NCBI GenBank assembly: GCA_020854035.1
Contig: JADZGE010000077.1
Span: 1-64,000 of the forward strand
Direction: 5' to 3'
DNA: 64,000 nucleotides
DNA from: Burkholderiales bacterium
Lineage (GTDB): Bacteria; Pseudomonadota; Gammaproteobacteria; Burkholderiales; SG8-41
Shown: piece after piece, positions 47,507-57,224 of the stretch
Layout of the letters: the number at the start of each line of letters is the position of its first letter
Numbering within the stretch: the stretch's first letter is position 1
The notes under the pieces: model-generated
Database searches by the model: none
What the model saw: the letters and a program-made list of their open reading frames with translations, nothing else
Told to the model about the DNA's origin: nothing
Made by a program: the position numbers and the translations under genes

Positions 47507-47523
47507 GTGATGGTCGGGAACGC

Positions 47524-47565
47524 GAGACGCGAGACCGGAGATGGGAGACGGGAGACGGAAACCGG
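47524..47565. repeat. 7-bp tandem repeat, consensus GAGACGG
   Basis: Five consecutive heptamers begin at 47524: GAGACGC, GAGACCG, GAGATGG, GAGACGG, GAGACGG. A degenerate sixth, AAACCGG, ends at 47565. The array lies just after the permease stop and before a strong inverted repeat. Confidence 0.75.
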
Positions 47566-47567
47566 GG

Positions 47568-47598
47568 CCGGCAACCGGTCACCATGGCCGGTTGCCGG
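47568..47598. repeat. 11-bp perfect inverted repeat between convergent genes
   Basis: CCGGCAACCGG (47568-47578) and CCGGTTGCCGG (47588-47598) are exact inverse complements around a 9-base loop. It lies between the permease and nadB stops. It has no T-tract on either side, so it may be a rho-assisted terminator, an mRNA 3' end protector, or a dispersed palindromic repeat. Confidence 0.7.
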
Positions 47599-47613
47599 GC
47601 CGCCGCTCCCCGG

Positions 47614-49191
47614 TCACGCCTTCGCGGGCTCCAGCACGGTGCTGCGCGCCTGTGGCAGTGTGTCCGGGTAGTCGCGCGAGTAATGCAGCCCGCGGCTCTC
47701 GTGCCGCCGCATCGCGCTACTCACGATCAGCTCGGCGCAGGTGACGAGGTTGCGCAGCTCGATGAGATCGTTGGTGACCCGGAAATTCGCGTAATAGTCG
47801 TGGATTTCCTCCTGCAGCGTGCGAATGCGATGCGCGGCCCGAGCGAGCCGCTTGCTGGTGCGGACGATACCCACGTAGTCCCACATGAACCGCCGCAGTT
47901 CGTCCCAGTTGTGCGCGATGACGATCTCCTCGTCGGCATCGGTGACCCGGCTCTCGTCCCATTCCGGCAGGCAGGGCGCGGGCGTCCTGCCCGTGGCGAG
48001 TATGTCGGCGGCCGCCGAACGGCCGAAAACCAGGCATTCGAGCAACGAGTTGCTCGCCAGGCGGTTCGCCCCATGAAGACCGGTGCAGCTCGTCTCGCCG
48101 ATCGCGTAGAGACCGGCGAGCCCGGTGCGTCCGGCGAGATCCGTCACGAGCCCTCCGCACGTGTAGTGCGCCGCCGGAACCACCGGGATCGGCTGGCGCG
48201 TGATGTCGATGCCGAGCTCCATGCAGTGGATGTAGATGTTGGGGAAATGGCACTTGATGAAGTCGGCACCCTTGTGCGTGATGTCGAGGTGGACGCAGTC
48301 GACGCCCTGCTTCTTCATCTCGAAGTCGATGGCGCGCGCGACGATGTCGCGCGGCGCGAGCTCCTGCCGGGGGTCGTGGCGCTGCATGAAGCGCGTGCCG
48401 TCCGGGAGCCTCAGCAGGCCGCCTTCACCGCGCACGGCCTCGGTGATCAGGAAGGACTTCGCATGTGCGTGGTAGAGGCAGGTCGGGTGGAACTGGATGA
48501 ACTCCATGTTCGCCACCCGGCAGCCCGCGCGCCAGCCCATCGCGATGCCGTCACCGGTCGCGGTATCCGGGTTGGTGGTGTAAAGATAGGCTTTGCCCGC
48601 GCCCCCGGTCGCGAGCACCGTGTGCCCCGCGGAGAGGGTCCGCACCCTGCCGCTCGCCGTGTCGAGCACGTAGCAGCCATGGCAGCGGTTCTCGGCGCGG
48701 CCGAGCTTCGCGCCCGTGATGAGGTCGACGGCGACGTGGCCCTCGAGCAGGGTGACGTTGGGATGGCTGCGAATCTTGCCTTCCAGCGTGGACTGTACCG
48801 CCTGGCCGGTGGCATCCGCCGCGTGTATTACCCGCCGGTGGCTGTGACCGCCCTCCGTGGTGAGGTGATAACCGGTATCGTTCTCGTCGTCACGGGTGAA
48901 CGGGACTCCCTGGGCAATGAGCCACGATACGGACTCCCGTCCGCGCTCGACGACGTAGCGGGTCACGGCTTCGTCGCACAGGCCGGCCCCGGCGGTCAGC
49001 GTGTCGCGAATGTGCGATTCGAGGGTGTCGTCGGAGGCCAGCACGGCGGCAATCCCCCCCTGCGCCCAGCTGCTGGCTCCATCGAGAAGCTGGCGCTTGG
49101 TCACGAGCCCGACCCGCCGGTCGCGGGCAACGTGCAGAGCCAGCGTGAGACCGGCGAGGCCGGTGCCGATGACGAGTACGTCGAAGTCCAT
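47614..49191 (-). CDS. nadB: L-aspartate oxidase
   Basis: FAD enzyme that oxidises L-aspartate to iminoaspartate, first step of de novo NAD synthesis. The 525 residues open with VLVIGTGLAGLTLALHVA. They contain SSWAQGGIAAVLASDD, GGHSHRRVIHAADATGQAV, the substrate loop FIQFHPTCLY and GLHGANRLASNSLLECLVFG. The missing quinone-site features and lack of sdh neighbours separate it from succinate dehydrogenase. It is divergent from rpoE, as in many proteobacteria. nadA and nadC are not in the window. Confidence 0.96.
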   Translation of the reverse strand: MDFDVLVIGTGLAGLTLALHVARDRRVGLVTKRQLLDGASSWAQGGIAAVLASDDTLESHIRDTLTAGAGLCDEAVTRYVVERGRESVSWLIAQGVPFTRDDENDTGYHLTTEGGHSHRRVIHAADATGQAVQSTLEGKIRSHPNVTLLEGHVAVDLITGAKLGRAENRCHGCYVLDTASGRVRTLSAGHTVLATGGAGKAYLYTTNPDTATGDGIAMGWRAGCRVANMEFIQFHPTCLYHAHAKSFLITEAVRGEGGLLRLPDGTRFMQRHDPRQELAPRDIVARAIDFEMKKQGVDCVHLDITHKGADFIKCHFPNIYIHCMELGIDITRQPIPVVPAAHYTCGGLVTDLAGRTGLAGLYAIGETSCTGLHGANRLASNSLLECLVFGRSAAADILATGRTPAPCLPEWDESRVTDADEEIVIAHNWDELRRFMWDYVGIVRTSKRLARAAHRIRTLQEEIHDYYANFRVTNDLIELRNLVTCAELIVSSAMRRHESRGLHYSRDYPDTLPQARSTVLEPAKA

Positions 49192-49233
49192 GCGTGCAGT
49201 CGCGACCCGGCAGGGCCTCGCGGGAAATGGGGA

Positions 49234-49242
49234 ATCTTAGCA
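49234..49242 (-). promoter_or_regulatory. possible extended -10 promoter for nadB
   Basis: The minus strand reads TGCTAAGAT at 49242-49234, an extended -10 element about 43 bases before the nadB ATG. No -35 is evident, which such promoters do not strictly need. Confidence 0.4.
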
Positions 49243-49291
49243 GACCGGGCGGCACCGGCCGGACCCGGGAACCCGCAGGCAGGTGAAAGCC

Positions 49292-49318
49292 CGAACCAAT
49301 TTCCTCTTTCATGTCCGT
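49292..49318 (+). promoter_or_regulatory. candidate sigma-E autoregulatory promoter of rpoE
   Basis: CGAACCA at 49292-49298 resembles the sigma-E -35 (GGAACTT, sharing GAAC). About 15 bases later GTCCG at 49313-49317 resembles the -10 (GTCnnA). The position, 155-180 bases before rpoE, suits an autoregulated promoter. A TATACT at 49364-49369 may be a second, weak housekeeping start. Confidence 0.4.
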
Positions 49319-49472
49319 GGATTAACGCTTATTTGTCGCCCGGGGGGCCGCCCCCGCGCCGGGTATACTGGCGGGGGCGCGTCGCGGACCGCAGGGGGCC
49401 GGGCTGGCGCACGTCCCCGCCGCAGATCCGGTTCTGCGGTGAACAAGAAGCTGTATGTCAGGGACGGGCTTG

Positions 49473-50072
49473 ATGAGCGAACGCGAAGTCGACCAGCAGC
49501 TGGTCGAACGGGCGCAAGGGGGGGACAAGCGGGCCTTCGAGCTGCTGGTGAGCAAGTACCAGCGCAAGCTCGCGCGCCTGTTGTCCCGGTTCATCCGGGA
49601 CGCGACGGAGGTGGAGGACGTGACCCAGGAGGCCTTCATCAAGGCCTACCGGGCGCTTCCCACCTTTCGCGGCGACAGCGCCTTCTACACCTGGCTCTAC
49701 CGCATCGGCATCAATACCGCCAAGAACTACCTCGTATCCATGGGACGGCGGGCGCCGACCTCCACGGAGGTGGCAAGCGAGGATGCGGAGGGTTACGAGG
49801 ACGGGGAGCAGCTGCGGGATCTCAACACGCCGGAGAACGAACTCATGAGCCGGCAGGTGGCGGACACCGTGAACCAAACGCTGGAAACGTTGCCTCAGGA
49901 GCTGAGATCGGCGATTACGCTCCGCGAGATCGAGGGGCTCAGCTACGAAGACATCGCCAGTATAATGAACTGCCCGATCGGCACCGTTCGGTCGCGCATT
50001 TTCAGGGCGCGCGAGGCGATCGCGGCGAAGTTGCGACCGATGCTCGACACCCCGAAAGACAGGAGATGGTAG
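49473..50072 (+). CDS. rpoE: RNA polymerase sigma-E factor (ECF)
   Basis: Extracytoplasmic-stress sigma factor that directs transcription of envelope repair genes. The 199 residues have region 2 with ERAQGGDKRAFELLVSKYQR and VEDVTQEAFIKAYRALPTFR, and region 4 with TLPQELRSAITLREIEGLSY and IMNCPIGTVRSRIFRAREAI. ATG 49473 gives the family-typical MSEREVDQQLVERAQ; an ATG six codons earlier exists. It is immediately followed by rseA (no gap), so sigma and anti-sigma are made together. Confidence 0.97.
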   Translation: MSEREVDQQLVERAQGGDKRAFELLVSKYQRKLARLLSRFIRDATEVEDVTQEAFIKAYRALPTFRGDSAFYTWLYRIGINTAKNYLVSMGRRAPTSTEVASEDAEGYEDGEQLRDLNTPENELMSRQVADTVNQTLETLPQELRSAITLREIEGLSYEDIASIMNCPIGTVRSRIFRAREAIAAKLRPMLDTPKDRRW

Positions 50073-50606
50073 ATGGACCGGATATCCTCTTTCATGGATG
50101 GGGAGCTCGACCGGGACGCGGCTGCCGACGCCTGTGCGCGGCTCGCGAGGGACCCCGACGCGCGCGAATGCTGGGGCATCTTCCACCTGATCGGCGATGC
50201 CCTGCGTGGGGAATGCCGCATGGCACCCGGTTTCGAGGCGCGGCTGAAGGCCCGGCTTGCCGCCGAACCGACGGTGCTCGCTCCGCGCCGGATGCCGGCC
50301 CGCCGCGCCGCCACGTTCGCGCTGACGGCCGTGGCATCCCTCGCGGCGGTGGCGCTGGTCGGCTGGATCGCGCTCTACAATCCGCTCTCCCCCCAGCAGC
50401 AGATTGCCGCCGTGCCCGTGCCCGCCGTGACGCCGGTCGCCCTGCCGCCCGCGCAGGCCGAGCTGGCGAACGTGCCGAGCGATGGCGCGATGAACGAGTA
50501 CCTGATCGCCCACCAGGAGTTTTCACCGAGCACGGCGATACAGGGGCTCGCACCCTACATCCGCGGCGTGTCCGAGACCCGCGCGGCGCGGGGGGAGCGG
50601 GAGTGA
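50073..50606 (+). CDS. rseA: anti-sigma-E factor RseA/MucA
   Basis: Membrane protein that holds RpoE inactive until cut by DegS-type proteases and RseP. The 177 residues have an N-terminal sigma-binding domain starting MDRISSFMDGELDRD. A linker, a single transmembrane helix at about 80-101 (ATFALTAVASLAAVALVGWI) and a Pro/Val-rich periplasmic tail with NEYLIAHQEFSPS follow. The ATG directly follows the rpoE stop. The rseB GTG overlaps its stop. Confidence 0.92.
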   Translation: MDRISSFMDGELDRDAAADACARLARDPDARECWGIFHLIGDALRGECRMAPGFEARLKARLAAEPTVLAPRRMPARRAATFALTAVASLAAVALVGWIALYNPLSPQQQIAAVPVPAVTPVALPPAQAELANVPSDGAMNEYLIAHQEFSPSTAIQGLAPYIRGVSETRAARGERE

Positions 50607-51598
50607 TTCGCGCGGTTCCCGCGCTGCTCGTCGTGCTTGCCATCGCGGGCCCGGCCGCGGGCGCCGAATCATCCGACAATCACGAGGGGCTCGCCTGGTT
50701 GAAGAAGATGGCGAGCGCCTCGCGGCAGCTCAACTACGTGGGAACCTTCGTTTACCGCAGCGATCGCCGGACCGAGACTTCGCGCATCGCTCATTTCGTG
50801 AATTCCGCCGGGGGTGAGTTCGAAAAGCTGGAGACCCTCGACGGCACGCACCGCGAGATCATCCGCACCAACGACCAGGTCACGTGCTATCTCCCCGCGG
50901 CGCGCACGGTGATCGTGGAACGGCGCATGCCGCGCGGCTTCCCCGCGCTGCTTTCCGGTGACCTCTCGGGCGTGCTCGAAAACTACGACGTGCGGGTCGA
51001 GGGGGCCGATCGCGTCGCGGGACACGAGTGCCGGGTCGTCGTGCTCGAACCGCGGGACAACCTGCGCTACGGGCATTACTTCTGTGCCGAGTCGCGCACG
51101 GGGCTTCCCCTGCGGGCCCGCAGCTACATCGACCGGCGGGAGACGCTCGACTCGTTCGCCTTCACGCAGCTCGAGATCGGCGGCGGCTTCAGGCGCGAGC
51201 ACGTTCGCTCGCGCTACGCGGCGAAGGCGCGCGACTGGAAGGTCGACCGCTCGGCCATACCGGTCGCCGAGACCCACGGTGACACGGGCTGGGTGCTCGC
51301 GGGGCAGTTACCCGGGTTCCGCAAGATGACCGAACTCAAGCGCTCGATCGCCGGGCGTTCGGCTAAGGTGGCGCACATCGTCTATTCGGACGGGCTCGCC
51401 GCCATCTCGATCTTCATCGAGCCGCTGCCGAGCCCGAGGGTGGTGCCGCACCTCTCGCACAACGGCGCGGTGAACATCTACACCAGGCCCGTCGCCGACT
51501 ACATGGTGACCGCGCTCGGCGAGGTACCCGCGGCCACCGTGGTGCGGCTCGCGCGCTCGCTCGAATTCAGGGGCGCCGCGGCCGCGGCGTCCCGGTAA
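50603..51598 (+). CDS. rseB: sigma-E regulatory protein RseB/MucB
   Basis: Periplasmic protein that shields RseA from the first protease and releases it on binding mislocalised LPS. The 331 residues start with a signal peptide (MIRAVPALLVVLAIAGPAAG). An N-terminal lipoprotein-like domain (WLKKMASASRQLNYVGTFVY, LDGTHREIIRTNDQVTCYLP) and a C-terminal domain ending in GAVNIYTRPVADYMVTALGE follow. The GTG start overlaps rseA (GTGA). Order rpoE-rseA-rseB-mucD is typical of Beta- and Gammaproteobacteria. Confidence 0.94.
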   Translation: MIRAVPALLVVLAIAGPAAGAESSDNHEGLAWLKKMASASRQLNYVGTFVYRSDRRTETSRIAHFVNSAGGEFEKLETLDGTHREIIRTNDQVTCYLPAARTVIVERRMPRGFPALLSGDLSGVLENYDVRVEGADRVAGHECRVVVLEPRDNLRYGHYFCAESRTGLPLRARSYIDRRETLDSFAFTQLEIGGGFRREHVRSRYAAKARDWKVDRSAIPVAETHGDTGWVLAGQLPGFRKMTELKRSIAGRSAKVAHIVYSDGLAAISIFIEPLPSPRVVPHLSHNGAVNIYTRPVADYMVTALGEVPAATVVRLARSLEFRGAAAAASR

Positions 51599-51639
51599 CA
51601 CCGTCCGCCGATCCGACCGGGGAGATTTAAGGGGAGACC

Positions 51640-53037
51640 ATGCCGCGCCGCTGGCTTGCACTGCTTGCATTCTTCGTATGCGCCGCCGCCGCCGCGCAGT
51701 TGCCCGACTTCACGGAGCTCGTCGAGAAGCAAGGGCCGGCCGTCGTCAACATCAGCACGACGCAGACCGCGCGCAATCCGCTCGCGCCCCAGGTGCCGAA
51801 CCTGAGGGAGGACGATCCGTTCTACGAATTCTTCCGGCGCTTCGCGCCCAATCCCGGCCCGCGCGAATTCCAGACCCAGTCGCTCGGCTCCGGGTTCATC
51901 GTCAGCCAGGACGGCTACATCATGACGAACGCGCACGTCGTGGATGCCGCCGACGAGATCACGGTGCGCCTGACGGACAAGCGCGAGTTCAGGGCGAAGG
52001 TCATCGGCGCGGACCGGCGCACCGACCTCGCGCTGATCAAGATCGAGGCATCGGGGCTGCCGGCGGTCCGGTTCGGCGACCCGAATCGCCTGCGGGTGGG
52101 AGAGTGGGTGGTGGCGATCGGCTCCCCGTTCGGTTTCGAGAACTCGGTCACCGCGGGCATCGTGAGCGCGAAGGGCCGGTCGTTGCCGCAGGAGAACTAC
52201 GTGCCCTTCATCCAGACCGACGTCGCCGTCAATCCCGGCAATTCGGGAGGGCCGCTGTTCAACCTGCGCGGCGAGGTGGTCGGCATCAACTCGCAGATCT
52301 ACAGCCGCACGGGCGGGTTCATGGGCCTGTCCTTCGCCATCCCCATCGACGTCGCGAACCAGGTTGCCCAGCAGTTGCGCACCGCGGGGCGGGTCACCCG
52401 CGGGCGCATCGGCGTCGTGATCCAGCCGCTCACGAAGGAACTGATGGAATCGTTCGGCCTGCCGCGCGCGCAAGGAGCGCTCGTCAACTCGGTGGAGAAG
52501 GGCGGACCGGCGGACAAGGCGGGCATCGAGCCCGGCGACGTGATCCTGCAGTTCGACGGCAAGCCCGTCGCGTCGTCGGAGGACCTGCCGCGCCTGGTGG
52601 GCGCGGTGCGCCCGGGCTCGCGGGTCGCCGTCCAGATCTGGCGCAACAAGCAGGCGCGGGAAGTGCAGGTGTCGGTCGGCGAGATGCCGGACGAGCGCGC
52701 CGCCGCCCAGCAGCGGGGCCGGCGCGGCGAGGGCAGGCCCGCTCCGGCGTTGGCGAGCGTGCACGGACTCACGCTCTCCGAGCTCACGGACTCGCAGAAG
52801 AAGCAGCTCAAGGTCCCGGGTGGCGTGCTGGTGGAGGGCGCGCAGGGCGCGGCTGCCCGCGCGGGAGTGCGCCGGGGCGACATCATCGTCGCCGTCAACA
52901 ACCAGGATGTGAAGAGCATCGAGCAGTTCAACCAGGTGATCGGCCAGATCGACAAGGGCCGGGTGGTGGCCCTGCTCGTGCGGCGCGGCGGCAACTCGCT
53001 CTACGTGCCGTTCCGTCCCGATGGCAACGGCGGCTGA
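51640..53037 (+). CDS. mucD: periplasmic serine protease DegP/MucD (HtrA)
   Basis: Trypsin-like protease/chaperone that degrades misfolded envelope proteins. The 465 residues begin with a signal peptide (about 1-20). The catalytic triad is His99 (TNAHVVDA), Asp129 (RRTDLALIKI) and Ser202 (NPGNSGGPLFN). Two PDZ domains follow at about 270-360 and 375-460. The start ATG follows AAGGGGAGACC. It closes the sigma-E operon and is followed with 17-bp overlap by a glutaredoxin-like gene. Confidence 0.96.
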   Translation: MPRRWLALLAFFVCAAAAAQLPDFTELVEKQGPAVVNISTTQTARNPLAPQVPNLREDDPFYEFFRRFAPNPGPREFQTQSLGSGFIVSQDGYIMTNAHVVDAADEITVRLTDKREFRAKVIGADRRTDLALIKIEASGLPAVRFGDPNRLRVGEWVVAIGSPFGFENSVTAGIVSAKGRSLPQENYVPFIQTDVAVNPGNSGGPLFNLRGEVVGINSQIYSRTGGFMGLSFAIPIDVANQVAQQLRTAGRVTRGRIGVVIQPLTKELMESFGLPRAQGALVNSVEKGGPADKAGIEPGDVILQFDGKPVASSEDLPRLVGAVRPGSRVAVQIWRNKQAREVQVSVGEMPDERAAAQQRGRRGEGRPAPALASVHGLTLSELTDSQKKQLKVPGGVLVEGAQGAAARAGVRRGDIIVAVNNQDVKSIEQFNQVIGQIDKGRVVALLVRRGGNSLYVPFRPDGNGG

Positions 53038-53311
53038 GCCCGCGCGGGACGCCCCCCCGCACCTGACGGTCTACAGCCGGGCGTACTGCCATCTCTGCGA
53101 GGACATGATCGCGGGGTTGCGCCGCCTGCAGGAGCGTGCCCGTTTCACCTTCGACGTGATCGACATCGACGGCGACGTGGCGCTCGCGGCGCGCTACGAC
53201 CTCGACGTTCCCGTGCTCGCGCACGGCGCGCGCGAGATCGCGCGCCACCGGCTCGATGAAGCGCGCCTCGAGACCTGGCTGCGCCGCAGGAAGGGCCAGT
53301 CCTCGACTTGA
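53021..53311 (+). CDS. glutaredoxin-family protein (DUF836 type)
   Basis: Small thioredoxin-fold protein of 96 residues. The CxxC is at Cys23-Cys26 in LTVYSRAYCHLCEDM. The cis-proline lies in LDVPVLAHGAREI, and a helical C-terminus follows. Its role is not established; thiol-disulfide exchange in the cytoplasm is likely because it has no signal peptide. It overlaps mucD by 17 bases and is a usual resident between mucD and lepA in betaproteobacteria. Confidence 0.85.
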   Translation: MATAAEPARDAPPHLTVYSRAYCHLCEDMIAGLRRLQERARFTFDVIDIDGDVALAARYDLDVPVLAHGAREIARHRLDEARLETWLRRRKGQSST

Positions 53312-53403
53312 CACTTCGGGTGCCGTGTCCAGGCAGAAGAGGTCGCGCGCACGATGTCCTGTCCGCATCAGGGCGGTCGACCGTCACCGAAGGCGCCTCG
53401 GGC

Positions 53404-53412
53404 TGCTAGAAT
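53404..53412 (+). promoter_or_regulatory. extended -10 promoter for lepA-lepB
   Basis: TGCTAGAAT forms an extended -10 element, 46 bases before the lepA ATG. Transcription should start near 53419. No consensus -35 is seen. Confidence 0.45.
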
Positions 53413-53431
53413 ACGCCGCTACTGTGAAACC

Positions 53432-53457
53432 GAGGGCTCTCGCGGGAGCCCTCTTTT
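53432..53457 (+). terminator. terminator-like hairpin abutting the lepA start codon
   Basis: GAGGGCTC (53432-53439) pairs perfectly with GAGCCCTC (53446-53453) around a 6-base loop, then TTTT and at once the lepA ATG. No Shine-Dalgarno lies outside the stem. It could end upstream transcripts, attenuate lepA, or control its translation. Confidence 0.55.
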
Positions 53458-55248
<1,791 letters not shown>

Positions 55249-55347
55249 CAGTGACGGGTGACGGGTAATGGGCGGGATCGCTCCGGCCGGCAGGGCCAGC
55301 GCGAAGCATCGCGCGATACTCCCGGGATCGCCGCGCGGGCGGGCGCG

Positions 55348-56151
55348 ATGAATTTCGCGCTGGCACTCTTCCTTCTCCTCGTCGCGACCGGCGCGGTGTG
55401 GCTCGCCGACCGCTGGTGGCTGCGGGCGCGCCGCGCACCGGGACGGCCGGAGCCGTGGTGGGTGGAGTACCCCAAGAGCTTCTTTCCGGTGATCCTCGTC
55501 GTGTTTCTGCTGCGCTCCTTTCTGGTCGAGCCGTTCAAGATTCCCTCCGGCTCGATGCTGCCGACGCTGCTGGTGGGCGACTTCATCCTGGTGAACAAGT
55601 TCACCTACGGAATCCGGCTGCCGATCGTCAACGTGAAAGTGCTCGAAGTGAACTCGCCGCGGCGCGGGGAAGTGATGGTGTTCCGCTTCCCGGAGAATCC
55701 CTCGCTCGATTACATCAAGCGGGTGGTCGGAGTACCCGGCGACCTCGTCGAGTACCGGGACAAGCGCCTCACGGTGAACGGCGTGGAGGCGAAGGTGCGC
55801 CCGGACGGGCAGTACCAGTACGTCGAGAACGGGCTGTCGTTCGTGTCGGCGATGATGCAGCTCGAGACGCTCGGCGAGCACGAGCACCGGACGCTCATCC
55901 AGCCGGACGCGCCGGGCGTGCACCTCTCGGGCGTCAAGCAGTTTCCATTGCGCGAGAATTGCGCCTACAATGACGCCGGCTTCCGTTGCAGGGTTCCGCC
56001 GGCCCAGTACTTCCTCATGGGGGATAACCGCGACAGCAGCAGCGACAGTCGCTACTGGGGCTTCGTGCCCGAAGCGAACATCGTCGGACGGGCGTTCATG
56101 ATCTGGTGGAACTTCGACGATCTCCGGAGAATAGGAACGTTCATAGACTGA
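55348..56151 (+). CDS. lepB: signal peptidase I
   Basis: Inner-membrane peptidase that removes signal peptides from Sec/Tat exported proteins. The 267 residues have two N-terminal membrane helices (about 3-20 and 46-60). The catalytic Ser69 is in FKIPSGSMLPTLLVGDF and Lys124 in DYIKRVVGVPGD. The conserved box reads YFLMGDNRDSSSDSRYWGFV. ATG 55348 is chosen; an ORF start at 55258 adds 30 non-membrane residues. lepA-lepB-DUF4845-rnc-era follows the standard order. Confidence 0.96.
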   Translation: MNFALALFLLLVATGAVWLADRWWLRARRAPGRPEPWWVEYPKSFFPVILVVFLLRSFLVEPFKIPSGSMLPTLLVGDFILVNKFTYGIRLPIVNVKVLEVNSPRRGEVMVFRFPENPSLDYIKRVVGVPGDLVEYRDKRLTVNGVEAKVRPDGQYQYVENGLSFVSAMMQLETLGEHEHRTLIQPDAPGVHLSGVKQFPLRENCAYNDAGFRCRVPPAQYFLMGDNRDSSSDSRYWGFVPEANIVGRAFMIWWNFDDLRRIGTFID

Positions 56152-56161
56152 GAGGGCGGCC

Positions 56162-56521
56162 ATGCGAAAGGAACAGGGCTTGACTTTGACCGGGTTCATC
56201 ATCAGCGCGGTGATCGTGATTTTCGTCCTGCTGTTCGGATTCAAGGTCGGACCTTCCTACTTCGAGTACTATTCGATCGTCAAGCAGTTCAAGGCGCTCG
56301 CCGCCGACCCGGTCGCGCGCAGCGGCACCCGGCGCGAACTCGAGGCCGCCTTCGTCGCCCGCGCGACCATCGAGAACATCACCTCGGTGGGCGCCGGCGA
56401 CATCCAGGTCACCAAGGACGGCAACGATATCGTGCTGAGCGCCGAGTACTCCACGAAGGTGCCGCTGTTCGGCAATCTCAGCGCGTGCATGGATTTCTCG
56501 CCGACATCCGCCTCGAAGTGA
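56162..56521 (+). CDS. DUF4845 membrane protein
   Basis: A 119-residue protein with a short positively charged start (MRKEQGLTLTGF), one transmembrane helix at about 12-30 and a periplasmic domain. The latter contains YYSIVKQFKALA, ENITSVGAGDIQV and EYSTKVPLFGNLS. The prepilin-like GLTLTGFI start could hint at type II/IV secretion relatives, but function is unknown. It lies between lepB and rnc as in other betaproteobacteria. Confidence 0.88.
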   Translation: MRKEQGLTLTGFIISAVIVIFVLLFGFKVGPSYFEYYSIVKQFKALAADPVARSGTRRELEAAFVARATIENITSVGAGDIQVTKDGNDIVLSAEYSTKVPLFGNLSACMDFSPTSASK

Positions 56522-56552
56522 CCGCCCCTGCGGGGCGTGCGGGCGCCGGGCA

Positions 56553-57224
56553 ATGGATCTCGATGAGTTCGCCCTGCGAATCGGACACCGCTACCGCCAG
56601 CCGGAGCTCCTGCGCCGCGCCCTCACGCACCGCAGCCACGGCGCCGCGAACAACGAACGGCTGGAATTCCTCGGCGACAGCGTGGTCAACTGCGCGGTCG
56701 CGCTCGAGCTCTACCACAGGTTCCCGCGGCTGACCGAAGGCGAGCTTTCGCGGCTGCGCGCGAACCTCGTCAACCAGGGGTCGCTCGCCGCCGCGGCGCG
56801 GCGCTTCGATCTCGGCGCCCACCTGCTGCTCGGGGAGGGCGAAGTGCGCAGCGGCGGCGCGCGCCGCCCCTCGATACTCGCCGACGCGGTGGAGGCGGTG
56901 ATCGGCGCGACCTTCCTCGACGCCGGATTCGACGCCGCCCGCGGCGTGGTGCGCGCGCTCCTGGGCGACGCGATCGACACGATCGATCCGGCCACCTCCG
57001 GGAAGGACCCGAAGACGTTGCTGCAGGAATACCTGCAGGGCCGCCGCATGGCGCTGCCCCGGTATTCCGTGATCGGCACGAGCGGCGAGGCGCACGAGCA
57101 GGTGTTCGAGGTGGAGTGCGCGATCGCCGAGCTCGGCATCCGCTCGGTGGGGGCGGGCAGCAACCGCCGCAGCGCGGAACAGGAGGCCGCGCGCAGCGCC
57201 TATGAGCTCGCGACCCGCGCCTGA
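56553..57224 (+). CDS. rnc: ribonuclease III
   Basis: Double-stranded RNA endonuclease for rRNA and mRNA processing. The 223 residues have the nuclease signature NERLEFLGDSVVN, the second metal-binding region SILADAVEAVIGATFLDAGF and a C-terminal dsRNA-binding domain beginning DPKTLLQEYLQGR and ending with AEQEAARSAYELA. The ATG is 31 bp after the DUF4845 stop. The era ATG lies 23 bases inside its 3' end. Confidence 0.97.
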   Translation: MDLDEFALRIGHRYRQPELLRRALTHRSHGAANNERLEFLGDSVVNCAVALELYHRFPRLTEGELSRLRANLVNQGSLAAAARRFDLGAHLLLGEGEVRSGGARRPSILADAVEAVIGATFLDAGFDAARGVVRALLGDAIDTIDPATSGKDPKTLLQEYLQGRRMALPRYSVIGTSGEAHEQVFEVECAIAELGIRSVGAGSNRRSAEQEAARSAYELATRA

